Shown one piece after another: positions 1 through 8,400 of a DNA stretch of 8,633 nucleotides. The stretch comes from an uncultured Bacteroidales bacterium (lineage in GTDB: Bacteria > Bacteroidota > Bacteroidia > Bacteroidales > Paludibacteraceae): positions 1-8,633 of the forward strand of contig USNU01000047.1 in assembly GCA_900556095.1 (NCBI GenBank). Reading direction: 5' to 3'. A program made the translations under genes and the position numbers. Within the stretch, counting starts at the first letter, position 1, and the number at the start of each line of letters is the position of its first letter. Below the pieces are notes generated by a model. That model was not told where the DNA came from. It saw only the letters and a list, made by a program, of their open reading frames with translations, and searched no databases.

Positions 1-2484
1 TAGCCCCGTGATATTGCTGATGGTGTAGTTCTCATCGCCATCTACATCAGATATGGTCAGGTTGCGCCCATGGTAAATATAATCTACCTTCTGCGAGCAG
101 GTGGCATTGAATGCATCTACTGCCACACCCGAACCGCCATTGTCGGTAAAAGTGAAGCGGAAGCGGGTATAGTTGTCTGCCACATCGAATGTGTAGGAGA
201 GTGTGGTCTGCTGCGAGAAACGGAGGATATTGGTTCGCATAGCAGGAAGCGACACCCATTTTTTACCGTTCCATGCCTCCCAATCGATGAAACCTGTAGT
301 ATCTACATCAGAGATAATCGAATTGATCCAGAACGAGAGCGAAGTGATCGGGAACGGATACTCCTCAGAGGTAACACAGTCGCCTGTGTTGCGGAAATAC
401 AGCGACTTGCTGCCATCGGCACGCGAAGAGGTGGTAACCAAGTTGGTATTGCTTTCCCAATTCTCATCGGCAACAGAAGACGGCGAATCAAAGTTCTCAA
501 AACTCTGCAAGAAAGAGGATGTGCCATTGGCTACGCTAAAGAGAGTGATATAGTACTCGGTAGCGTCCTCCACCGGTTCCCACGATACACGAAAAGAATA
601 AGGAGAGATGAGCGATGTAGGCTTTACCCGCGGAGTAGTAACATAAGTGGGGCGTGAGGCCGTACCCGTAACAGGCAGCGACAGACTGACGCCTGTACCA
701 GAAACCGAAAGCACGGTGCTGATGGGGGAACAGTTTTGGCGTGTGGGGTTGAAGCATACCCATACATTCTGCGAGAGAGTAGAATCGGCGGAGGGGGTCA
801 GTGTGATAGATTTGCGCCAAGCCGCATTACCCCGCGCAGGAGCATTGTCGGCTGCAGCAACATAAAAGTTGCCCGAGATTTGCATAGTGAGCGTTTCATC
901 CGGATCTAAGCCTTTGCCTGTAAGCAGAAACGATTGCGGTGTCCAACCAACAATACGATTGGCATCAGAAACGGTTGTAACCAAATCGACAGACGACTTA
1001 TCGGAGAGCAACTGTGCATCACCTGCAGCGATGTAGGTAAAAGACAGGAGATTGCTCAGTTCGGATATATTGAATATAGGCTGCTGATTTAGCACCGTAC
1101 CATTGTGGAGCGTGGGGATAAAACGCGTGATGCCCATCGTACCGGGGTATGGGTCGGAAGCGCGTCCCGACTCCCCATTGGAGCGTTTATTCCAGCCTAT
1201 TCCGTTGGCTTCTTCGAGGTGCATACGAATAAGTGTCGGTCCGTTATTAGGGGTATTGGTATTCCATGCCGTAGCGGAATAGTCGATATGCCATACCAAC
1301 ATACCTACTCCCGGGAGTGCCCCGCTTGGCGCATCCCATCCCACATTGGTACGATACTCAATCATAAAGAACTCGGACGGTGATGGAGAAGAACCCGACA
1401 AGTTGTGCTGCGAAGCAGCCAACAAGTAGGCGGTATTGGAGGTCTCGAGAGGCTCGAGGAAATACTGTCCTTTCTCGGTCAGTTGCGTAGGTTTGAGCCA
1501 CCCGAGGAAGAAACGCTCATAAGAGGTATAGACCGGCGGGGTCTGCCCATTGTTGTTGTAGCTGCCTGAGCACATAATATCCCAGTTGCCGACCGTATAG
1601 ATACTATAGTTGGTATCATAGAAATCGGGCAAACCGAGCACATGTCCAAACTCGTGGCAGAAAGTACCGATAGACGCACGGCGTGTTCCGCTCGAGCCGC
1701 TATACTCCGAAGTACAAGCATAAGTACCCAATCGCTTACCATCGACACGGATATTGAGCGAACTGAGGTCGCTTTGGTGGGGCCAAATCGTGTTCTCACC
1801 TCCGCCCTCGGCTTGGTTATGACCGGCGAAATAGACAAAGACATTATCCAACACGCCATCGTTGTTGGTATCGTACTGCGAGAAATCGACCCCGGCAGCA
1901 GCCGCTAATTGGCAAGCCTCTACAATCAATTCTTGCGGATTGGCATCATGGCTATCGCCTTCCTCTGCGCCATAGTATGCCATATTGTGGCTTGCCTTAT
2001 AGGGACCATAGACATCAAACTGCGGCTGGAACAGACTGTCAGACGATGCAATAAAATAGTCGCGACAAGAACCTGTTGCGCCATTGTATGAATAGCCGGA
2101 TTCGTTGAGCAACGCATTGAAGTTGTCGCGTGTTTGGTCGAAAGGCAGGTCTGCGAAACCAACCAACAGCACCAATGCTTTCGGGCTGCCCGTAAGCGGG
2201 AAGCCTCCGCCGATCATCTCACGATGAGCCACACGCTGTGCCTTAGCCATAGCCTTAGGAGCATCGAACGAAGTATCCTTTACCCAAAAGCCGTTATCAT
2301 TTTGGCGAATTGGCGTACCATCCTCCAAGGCATAATAGTGGAAACTCTCATCACCGATGAGGCGCACCATCAGTTCAGAACCATCGGGTTGAGTAACCCG
2401 AAAGAGATTAGGTGCAGCAGGCACAGCCCACAGGGCGGATAAGCCTACGCATAGCACCAAGAGAATGGTTGATAATTTTTTCAT
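1..2484 (-). CDS. Secreted M6-family zinc metalloprotease, multidomain (C-terminus beyond left edge)
   Basis: A secreted zinc endopeptidase related to the immune inhibitor A / M6 family, probably cleaving extracellular proteins. It starts at the ATG at 2482-2484 and stays open for exactly 828 codons to base 1, so it is partial. Residues 1-20 are a signal peptide with likely cleavage after ALWA; there is no lipobox. Residues about 21-95 match the propeptide-like opening of Bacteroidales M6 proteins (RVTQPDGSELMVRLIGDE). The catalytic domain spans about 100-485: an acidic DTNNDGVLD loop at 205-213, the zinc motif HEFGHVLGLPD at 277-287 (ligands His277 and His281, catalytic Glu278, probable third ligand Asp287), and a Met-turn NWDIMCSGS around Met304. 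Residues about 500-609 resemble an Ig-like (HYDIN/ASPM-type) domain. Residues about 615-660 begin a fibronectin-III-like fold, and 660-795 resemble a jelly-roll/adhesin module. A type IX secretion C-terminal domain may follow outside the window; this is not seen. The family call is firm; the substrate is unknown. Confidence 0.93.
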   Translation of the reverse strand, partial: MKKLSTILLVLCVGLSALWAVPAAPNLFRVTQPDGSELMVRLIGDESFHYYALEDGTPIRQNDNGFWVKDTSFDAPKAMAKAQRVAHREMIGGGFPLTGSPKALVLLVGFADLPFDQTRDNFNALLNESGYSYNGATGSCRDYFIASSDSLFQPQFDVYGPYKASHNMAYYGAEEGDSHDANPQELIVEACQLAAAAGVDFSQYDTNNDGVLDNVFVYFAGHNQAEGGGENTIWPHQSDLSSLNIRVDGKRLGTYACTSEYSGSSGTRRASIGTFCHEFGHVLGLPDFYDTNYSIYTVGNWDIMCSGSYNNNGQTPPVYTSYERFFLGWLKPTQLTEKGQYFLEPLETSNTAYLLAASQHNLSGSSPSPSEFFMIEYRTNVGWDAPSGALPGVGMLVWHIDYSATAWNTNTPNNGPTLIRMHLEEANGIGWNKRSNGESGRASDPYPGTMGITRFIPTLHNGTVLNQQPIFNISELSNLLSFTYIAAGDAQLLSDKSSVDLVTTVSDANRIVGWTPQSFLLTGKGLDPDETLTMQISGNFYVAAADNAPARGNAAWRKSITLTPSADSTLSQNVWVCFNPTRQNCSPISTVLSVSGTGVSLSLPVTGTASRPTYVTTPRVKPTSLISPYSFRVSWEPVEDATEYYITLFSVANGTSSFLQSFENFDSPSSVADENWESNTNLVTTSSRADGSKSLYFRNTGDCVTSEEYPFPITSLSFWINSIISDVDTTGFIDWEAWNGKKWVSLPAMRTNILRFSQQTTLSYTFDVADNYTRFRFTFTDNGGSGVAVDAFNATCSQKVDYIYHGRNLTISDVDGDENYTISNITGL
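1624..1656 (-). other. Zinc-binding catalytic motif HEFGHVLGLPD of the M6 protease
   Basis: These codons encode HExxHxxGxxD at residues 277-287 of the protease. The two histidines bind zinc, the glutamate is the general base, and the Asp at the third position is characteristic of M6 where metzincins usually have His. The following FYD and the Met-turn 17 residues further on support an intact, active site. Confidence 0.93.
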
Positions 2485-2540
2485 ATAGAGGTTTTTTATA
2501 GCGGTTTGCATACACCACTCGTAATTTGGGGACGAAGGTA

Positions 2541-2548
2541 CAAAATAA
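2541..2548 (-). promoter_or_regulatory. Possible Bacteroidetes -7 promoter element for the M6 protease gene
   Basis: On the minus strand this reads TTATTTTG, seven of eight matches to the Bacteroidetes -7 consensus TAnnTTTG, and lies 56 bases upstream of the protease ATG. A clean TTTG -33 element at the usual spacing of about 19-21 bases is not present; the nearest TTTG is only 12 bases upstream. The gene needs its own promoter if the upstream hairpin terminates transcription, which is the main reason to propose this site. The call is tentative. Confidence 0.3.
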
Positions 2549-2569
2549 TTTTGATATGCACAAATTTTG

Positions 2570-2609
2570 AAAAAGAAAAGTGGACTTCGGTCGCCCAAAG
2601 TCCACTTTT
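2570..2609 (-). terminator. Intrinsic terminator of the SusC/SusD/BIG2-lipoprotein operon
   Basis: Arms at 2576-2587 and 2598-2609 are perfectly complementary over 12 bp. Read as minus-strand RNA, the stem continues through a U-G wobble and two G-C pairs to a GCGA (GNRA) tetraloop at 2591-2594, giving 15 bp. The 3' arm ends in UUUU, then C, then UUUUU. It lies 22 bases past the stop of the BIG2 lipoprotein gene and before the M6 protease gene, the position expected for an operon end. The dyad could also act weakly on plus-strand transcripts, since that strand ends in a short T-run, but no plus-strand gene is seen here. Confidence 0.88.
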
Positions 2610-2631
2610 TATAGAATATAACTTATAAAAA

Positions 2632-3768
2632 TTATTTCTTGTAGAGATTGAGGGTACTCAGTTGTTTTTCAGCAACCTTATCATTCAAGTGAATGCGTTT
2701 GGGGTTACCAATCACATACTGAGGCTCAGCAGCACGCACTTCAGATGCCTCTGCATTGGTATAGGCTTTCACAATACGACGAAGGTCATACGGCTCTACA
2801 ACAGAGAAGTCTTTCTGATCATCGTAGGTTACCTTCAAGCCAAAGAATCTATCAGCACTGAAGAAATCAAGCCATTCAATTTTAGCGGCATAAAGTTTTT
2901 GGTTATCATCCTCAACCAAATTGGCTTGCAGAACATTTCCTACAGAATAAGACTCTCTTTTATCGTTAGCATACAAAATATAAAGTTGCGAACCTTCAAA
3001 AGCTTCAGTATAGAGTTTTGTATTAGGTTTTGCAGTAGTATCTTTCTGATATGCAGATAACTGTCTGAAGAACTCAACATATTTCTGCTCATCTACCAAG
3101 GCTCCGGCTTTAGCGGTATAAGCAGCATACGAGCCACTAATAGTGTCAATCCAGAAACCATCAGTACTACCTACATAGAGGCCAGCACTTTGACCTTCAG
3201 TAATCCAATATACTGGCAGATCGGCAGACCCCATAATACCCGTACCGGAGAAACCGGCACCATCAGTATAAGTAAGGTTATTATCCCAAAAGGCCAAAGA
3301 AGCCAAACCTAATTGGCATTTAACACTATCACCGGAAGTTAAATGGACATAACGCTCAGTTCCGTCAATCATTTGAGGTGACCCAAAAAGTCCCCAACCG
3401 CTGATCACATAATTATCAATGATGGCATCGTTGGAAACTGTAACTACACAAACCGCTTTTACATCGCCTACAGCAGCGGTAATGTTAGCCGTACCTTCAG
3501 CGACACCTTGTACAACACCGGAACGAACAGTAGCAACAGCCTCGTTATCAGAACTCCAAACTACAGTAACATTAGTACCTGCAGGAGTAACTTTAGCAAT
3601 CAAACGCTCACTTGAACTGCCAACGCTAAGCGAAAGAGTAGTTTGCGACAACTCAATCTTGATGTCAGTTGTAGGATCACCACCTGGTTCCTTCTCCTTT
3701 GGGTCACAACTTGTGAACGCAAAAGTTGTGAGTGCGCAAAGCGCAACAATAAATAAGTTCTTTTTCAT
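2632..3768 (-). CDS. BIG2 (bacterial Ig-like) domain lipoprotein, candidate surface substrate-binding protein
   Basis: A 378-residue lipoprotein encoded directly after susD. Residues 1-20 form a lipoprotein signal peptide with lipobox FTSC, and Cys21 is the predicted lipidation site. The acidic/lysine stretch DPKEKEP just after it resembles signals for surface export of Bacteroidota lipoproteins. Residues about 36-113 are a BIG2 domain, recognisable from LSVGSSSERLIAKVTPAG, the VVWSSDNEAVATV core and GVAEGTANITA. Residues about 117-378 are rich in aromatic residues and match no family I recognise. In SusCD loci this gene position often encodes a surface glycan- or ligand-binding protein in which Ig-like domains act as spacers, so that role is inferred from context. 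The start ATG at 3766-3768 is 39 bases after the susD stop and has no clear Shine-Dalgarno sequence. Three lines within the C-terminal half (2881-3060) are only about 30-38% GC by hand count, lower than sampled parts of its neighbours. Confidence 0.88.
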   Translation of the reverse strand: MKKNLFIVALCALTTFAFTSCDPKEKEPGGDPTTDIKIELSQTTLSLSVGSSSERLIAKVTPAGTNVTVVWSSDNEAVATVRSGVVQGVAEGTANITAAVGDVKAVCVVTVSNDAIIDNYVISGWGLFGSPQMIDGTERYVHLTSGDSVKCQLGLASLAFWDNNLTYTDGAGFSGTGIMGSADLPVYWITEGQSAGLYVGSTDGFWIDTISGSYAAYTAKAGALVDEQKYVEFFRQLSAYQKDTTAKPNTKLYTEAFEGSQLYILYANDKRESYSVGNVLQANLVEDDNQKLYAAKIEWLDFFSADRFFGLKVTYDDQKDFSVVEPYDLRRIVKAYTNAEASEVRAAEPQYVIGNPKRIHLNDKVAEKQLSTLNLYKK

Positions 3769-3807
3769 ACGATAAAAATTTGTATGGTTATTGTATTATT
3801 AGTATTA

Positions 3808-5412
3808 TCATTGTTTTTTCGTCAACTCCGTTGTGCTATTGATAAACGGATTGTAACGGGTTTCAGAGGTCGGCAACTCGAAGGTAAACAAACGCGATGT
3901 AGCAGACGGTGTTAAAGTCTTATTCGTGCGAAGACGGCTATTGCCTAATTTAACCGACTCATTCCAGCGTTTGAAGGTCTGCAAACCATAACCTTCGCCC
4001 CACAACTCTACACGCCAGTTGTAGCGAATAGCCGTTTTGAGTACATCAGCATCGGTCAGACCGGCCTTGAAAGTATCATAAGCCGTTTGTGCTTCGGTAG
4101 TGGGTTTTACACGCTGATCGGTGAGCGTAGTAAGATAGGTGATGGCTTTGGTGTAATCGTTGTTGCGATATGCAGCCTCTGCACCAATCAGGTAAGCCAA
4201 CTCGATACGCATAAAGACATTGTCGCTCAGCCAATCACGATCACCGGAGAGTGTAGTACTCTTGGCCGAGAAGAACTTGCCATCGGGCGCATATTGGAAG
4301 GTTGACATATTAGGATTCTTAGTTGCATAATTATTCCACCAACCTTCACGAATATCCCAACCTAATGCCTTAACCTCGTCAAATAAGACCTCATCAATTC
4401 CCTTGATATCGCCGGCAGAAGCATAACTATAAGAATAGATGTCGCATTGGCCAAAGAATGATGCTAACCCCGTAGTGTTCTCTACCGTTACAGTCTCACC
4501 CCAAATCCAACTTTTGGTATCCACATTGTTGAAGCCATTGGTAAGCACTTCGGCTTGCGGTAGGATTTGAGCAGTGGTAGCACCAAGCAAATCATCCACA
4601 TAGCGGATAGCATTGGTAAAATCCTTCTCCTTATTGGTAGCATCAGAACTCTCCAATACACCTTTGTTGAGGTACGAGTAAGCAAGCACCATACGCGCCA
4701 CATCGATATTCACATGCAATTTGTTTTTACCGCGCGAGAGTTGATTGTAGGCTGTAAAGTAAGCGATGGCTTGCAAGAGGTCCTCTTCTACACGCATAAA
4801 TACGCTGGTCATAGTAGAACGCGGTGCACCCAAAGTAGAGTCATCTTTGGTGTCAGCCTCCGTGTAGATAGGTATAGACAACTCGGTGTTGATATCCACA
4901 TCGTTTGCGGCAGTAAAGAAACGCAAAAGTGAAGAATATGCCCAACCACGGAGCGTAAGCAACTCGGCATAATAGTAGCCTTTGGCATACTGCTCATCGG
5001 TAATAGTGGCAGCATCGAAACTGATAGTAGGTTTTCCGTCTGCCTCTACCACATTGAGTGCCAAGTTGCATTGGCGGATGATATTGTAGTAGAACGACCA
5101 AAAATAGGAACGACGCTGATAGGTTTGTCCCAACTCATCGGAGTTGAACCAACCATAACGCTGCGTTTTCATAGCCATGTCGCCACAAAGCAAATCGCCG
5201 TACATATCGATAGAACGCAAACCGAATGCATCATGCTCACCACCAAACGCATACAGAAGCGAATAAACGCCATTGACGGTACCTGCTACCTTATCATCCA
5301 TATTATCGTACTGCTTTTTGGTAATCGTGCTACCGCTCGGCTCTTGATCGAGAGAGCAACCTGCAAGCCCTAACACCAGGGCTGCTGCTAAAATATACGA
5401 TTTTGTTTTCAT
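3808..5412 (-). CDS. SusD/RagB-family nutrient-binding outer-membrane lipoprotein
   Basis: The surface lipoprotein that binds substrate and closes as a lid over its SusC partner. At 534 residues it has the usual family length. Residues 1-18 are a signal peptide with lipobox LAGC; Cys19 is the lipidation site, followed by SLDQEP, typical of SusD mature ends. The N-terminal SusD-like region (about 19-215) includes the helical stretch YYYAELLTLRGWAYSSLLRF at about 147-165, a form of the family's TPR-like 'LRA/RGWAYF' segment leading to the IPIYTEAD turn. The C-terminal half has AYLIGAEAAY at 406-415 and RVELWGEGYGLQTFKRW at 467-483, both family hallmarks. It lies 48 bases downstream of the transporter gene and is preceded by a good ribosome-binding site. 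The substrate cannot be told from sequence: no known sugar or peptide specificity is implied by the family itself. Confidence 0.95.
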   Translation of the reverse strand: MKTKSYILAAALVLGLAGCSLDQEPSGSTITKKQYDNMDDKVAGTVNGVYSLLYAFGGEHDAFGLRSIDMYGDLLCGDMAMKTQRYGWFNSDELGQTYQRRSYFWSFYYNIIRQCNLALNVVEADGKPTISFDAATITDEQYAKGYYYAELLTLRGWAYSSLLRFFTAANDVDINTELSIPIYTEADTKDDSTLGAPRSTMTSVFMRVEEDLLQAIAYFTAYNQLSRGKNKLHVNIDVARMVLAYSYLNKGVLESSDATNKEKDFTNAIRYVDDLLGATTAQILPQAEVLTNGFNNVDTKSWIWGETVTVENTTGLASFFGQCDIYSYSYASAGDIKGIDEVLFDEVKALGWDIREGWWNNYATKNPNMSTFQYAPDGKFFSAKSTTLSGDRDWLSDNVFMRIELAYLIGAEAAYRNNDYTKAITYLTTLTDQRVKPTTEAQTAYDTFKAGLTDADVLKTAIRYNWRVELWGEGYGLQTFKRWNESVKLGNSRLRTNKTLTPSATSRLFTFELPTSETRYNPFINSTTELTKKQ

Positions 5413-5420
5413 ATTTGTAT

Positions 5421-5425
5421 TCCTT
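5421..5425 (-). promoter_or_regulatory. Shine-Dalgarno sequence of the SusD-type gene
   Basis: The minus strand reads AAGGA with 8 bases to the ATG at 5410-5412. It confirms the chosen start. This is notable because Bacteroidota genes often lack a clear Shine-Dalgarno sequence, and neither the BIG2 lipoprotein nor the protease gene in this window has one. Confidence 0.6.
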
Positions 5426-5460
5426 ATTGAGTAAAAAATATTTAGGTTACACCTTACGGA

Positions 5461-8400
5461 TTAGAATGTAAGTTTTATGCCACCCATAATCGTTGACAGC
5501 GGGCTATAAGCGTGGGTATCTGACGAACCGGTAAACGAGGTCATCGGGTTGTAACCCTTACGCGCCGTAGCAATGCAGAGATTGTTTGCCGAGACATAGA
5601 CATTGAGACGATCGAGTTTGATTTTCTCAATCAACTTCTTGGGGAATGTATAGCCAATCTGTACATCGTTGAGCGAGAGGAACGAGTTGGAAGTAAGGAA
5701 ACGAGTAGAAGTCATATTAGCATAAGTAGCATACTCGCCCAAGCCATTGGTAAGGATAGGTACATCGGTCTTGGTATTGTTTTCTGTCCAAGCGTTGCGC
5801 ATATCCACATGCCAGTTGTGCCCACCGACAGCACTATTAGCCATAAGTGCCATATAAGTATAGTCGTAACCATAACCACCGATACGATAGGAGCAGGAAG
5901 CCGACAAGGTAACGCCATACACCTCTAAGTTGAAGCCAAAGCCACCATCCAAATCCGGCAGATACGATTTGCCTACATATTGCATTGTAGCCATACTTCC
6001 ATCCGCCGTAGTAGTCTTAGCCAAGTACTGTTCAGCACCCGGGTTGTCATGTTGCCATTGGTAGAGCGACGAGATATAGTTGTACTCATTATTTCCCTTC
6101 GGGGCACCTAAATCACCATAACGAGTATCGTAGTATGCCTCGTAGAGCGCATTACCTGAAGTTTCCTCAACTCCTGCAAAGACATAGGTATAATGGTCGT
6201 ACATAGAGTGTCCCTCTGCCATAGCACCCGACATCACTTGACGAACTTCCGTACCATCTGCCTTGGTATAATCGATAGGCATCTGAAGCATCTTGTTGGA
6301 ATAGTGCGAACCATTGAAACGGATATCCAACTTTACATTACGCATATCTACGGCATGTACATTGAAGGTAAACTCGACACCTTGGTTAACCATTTGTGCG
6401 TCGTTTACAGGGCGAGAACTATATCCGAGCGAAGGTGTTACAGCACGGCTGAAGAGCAAGTTGTCGGTCAGTTTGTAGAAATAATCTAACTCGACATCGA
6501 GGTATTTACCAATCGAGAATTCCAAACCGAGGTCAGTGGTGTTAGCACGCTCCCATGTAATACTGTCGTTTCCCTTGCTTGCCCAAATAAAACCAAGTTC
6601 ATCATTTACATTCTTTATAGAATAGAGGTTGGTATAAGAATAGAGCGAACTAGTCTGGTTACCGAGTACACCCCAACTAAGACGCAACTTACCATTTTTG
6701 AGCCACTCTTTGGCGGGTTCCATAAACTGCTCGTTGGTAAACATCCACGCAGCACCTACCGAGCCAAAGTGTCCCCAACGGTGTCCTTTGCCATAGCGCG
6801 AAGAACCATCGGCACGATAGTTAGCGGTAACCATATAGCGATCGTTGTAACTATACGATGCAGTAGCCAAATAGGAATCCAATGCAAAGCGGTTGGTATT
6901 ACCCTCGGTAGCGTTCATCTTGATAGCATTACTCAAATCAAGGCTCTCACCATCAGCAAGGTATGATTTGTAGCCATATACATATCCGTAGCGATAGATA
7001 TAGTTCTCATGACCTGCCATCACACGGATAGTATGGTCGCCGAAGGTCTTGTTGTACTCCAACAACTCTTGTGCAGAGATAGTGAACAAGTTAGTCGATT
7101 GTTGGAGGATACGACCAATACCTGCTGCATCGCCATAATACTTATTGGTCAGTTGCGACGAGAGGTTGTTGAAGAAGTGGATACCGGCATTGACGGTCAG
7201 TTTGAGTCCATCATAGAGTTTGAACTCCAAAGAACCTTTGGCATCGACAGTATGTTGCACCTGGCGTTCCTTATCCAAGCGAAGCGAGCCGGCAGGATTG
7301 ATACCATGACCGAAGTTACGATCCAACTCATCACCATAGTCATAGTAGGGCAGACCCGTACGCGGGTCGATATAGTCCAAACCATAGTTGCCATTTGCAT
7401 CACGCATATAAACAGGATAGATAGCGGGAATAGCATTCACATAATAGAAGCCATTATTCATCTTGCCATCGCCTTCCTGGTCAGGAGAGTTCATATCAGA
7501 ATACGAATAAGCCACATTCACATTACCCTTGAGCCATTTCTTAGGTGTAAAATCGAGATTGGTACGCACATTGAAACGACTAAAGTCGGAAGCCTGATAG
7601 TATCCTTCATCCTTCAGATAACCAAGACTGGTATAATAACTCAGTTGGTCATTACCACCACGAAACTTCACGCTTGCATCGTAGCGTTGGCCTACACGGA
7701 AGATAGCATCTTTCCACGATTCCAAGTTCTCATAGCCCTTGCGACGCGATACGGTGTTATCGAATGCTGGATTCAGATTTCCCGAATTGTCATACGCATT
7801 AATCAAATACTTTCCATCTGTATCCCAAAGATTATAACCAATAGGAAGACCGCCACCATACAAAGCGATGTTCGCATTGTTAACCGATGCTGCCTCACTA
7901 TTTTTTCCAACAAACCGATAATTATTATACAGACTCTGCCACGACATAGTAACATATTCCTCAGGAGAGGTAACCACATCATACAGAGGAAGCAGACGCA
8001 TATTGCCACCGTATTTCAAATCCACATCGATCTTGCCCTTTTCGCCCGATGAACCTTTTTTGGTAGTAATCACGACCACGCCATTGGCACCACGGCTACC
8101 ATAGAGAGAGGTTGCCGTTGCGTCCTTCAAGATAGTGGTAGAAGCGATATCCCCCGGATCGATAGACGACACATCACCATCGTAGGTAACACCATCTACC
8201 ACATACAACGGAGCACTACTACCATTAAGCGAACCGATACCACGGATACGGATTGTGGCAGCCTCACCGGGTTGACCCGAGTTGGTTGTAACGGTTACAC
8301 CCGCAGCACGACCTTGCAATGCTTGGTCCAAGCCCGAAACAGGGGCTTTCAGCAACTCATCGGCACTCACCGAAGTGATGGCACTGGTCAAATCAGATTT

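Noticed and set aside
70..657. A 195-codon plus-strand open frame, with several smaller ones up to about base 2440
   Set aside because: They are antisense to the continuous minus-strand frame of the M6 protease, whose motifs and domain order are unmistakable; the plus-strand translations show no recognisable protein features.
2557..2564. TTTG upstream of the protease gene as a -33 promoter element
   Set aside because: It is only 12 bases from the TTATTTTG -7 candidate, well short of the usual 19-21 base spacing.
2408..2605. A 65-codon minus-strand open frame spanning the gap between the lipoprotein and protease genes
   Set aside because: It begins inside the terminator hairpin, overlaps the protease start in another frame, and has no protein-like features.
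3733..3745. Small inverted repeat TGCGC-AAA-GCGCA near the start of the lipoprotein gene
   Set aside because: Only 5 bp with a 3-base loop, and inside the signal-peptide codons for V-A-L-C-A; most likely chance.
7009..8052. A 347-codon open frame on the plus strand, opposite the SusC-type gene
   Set aside because: It lies wholly antisense to a well-supported transporter. Its translation is low-complexity Ile/Thr/His/Arg-rich with no signal peptide or domain, as expected from the complement of a biased coding sequence.
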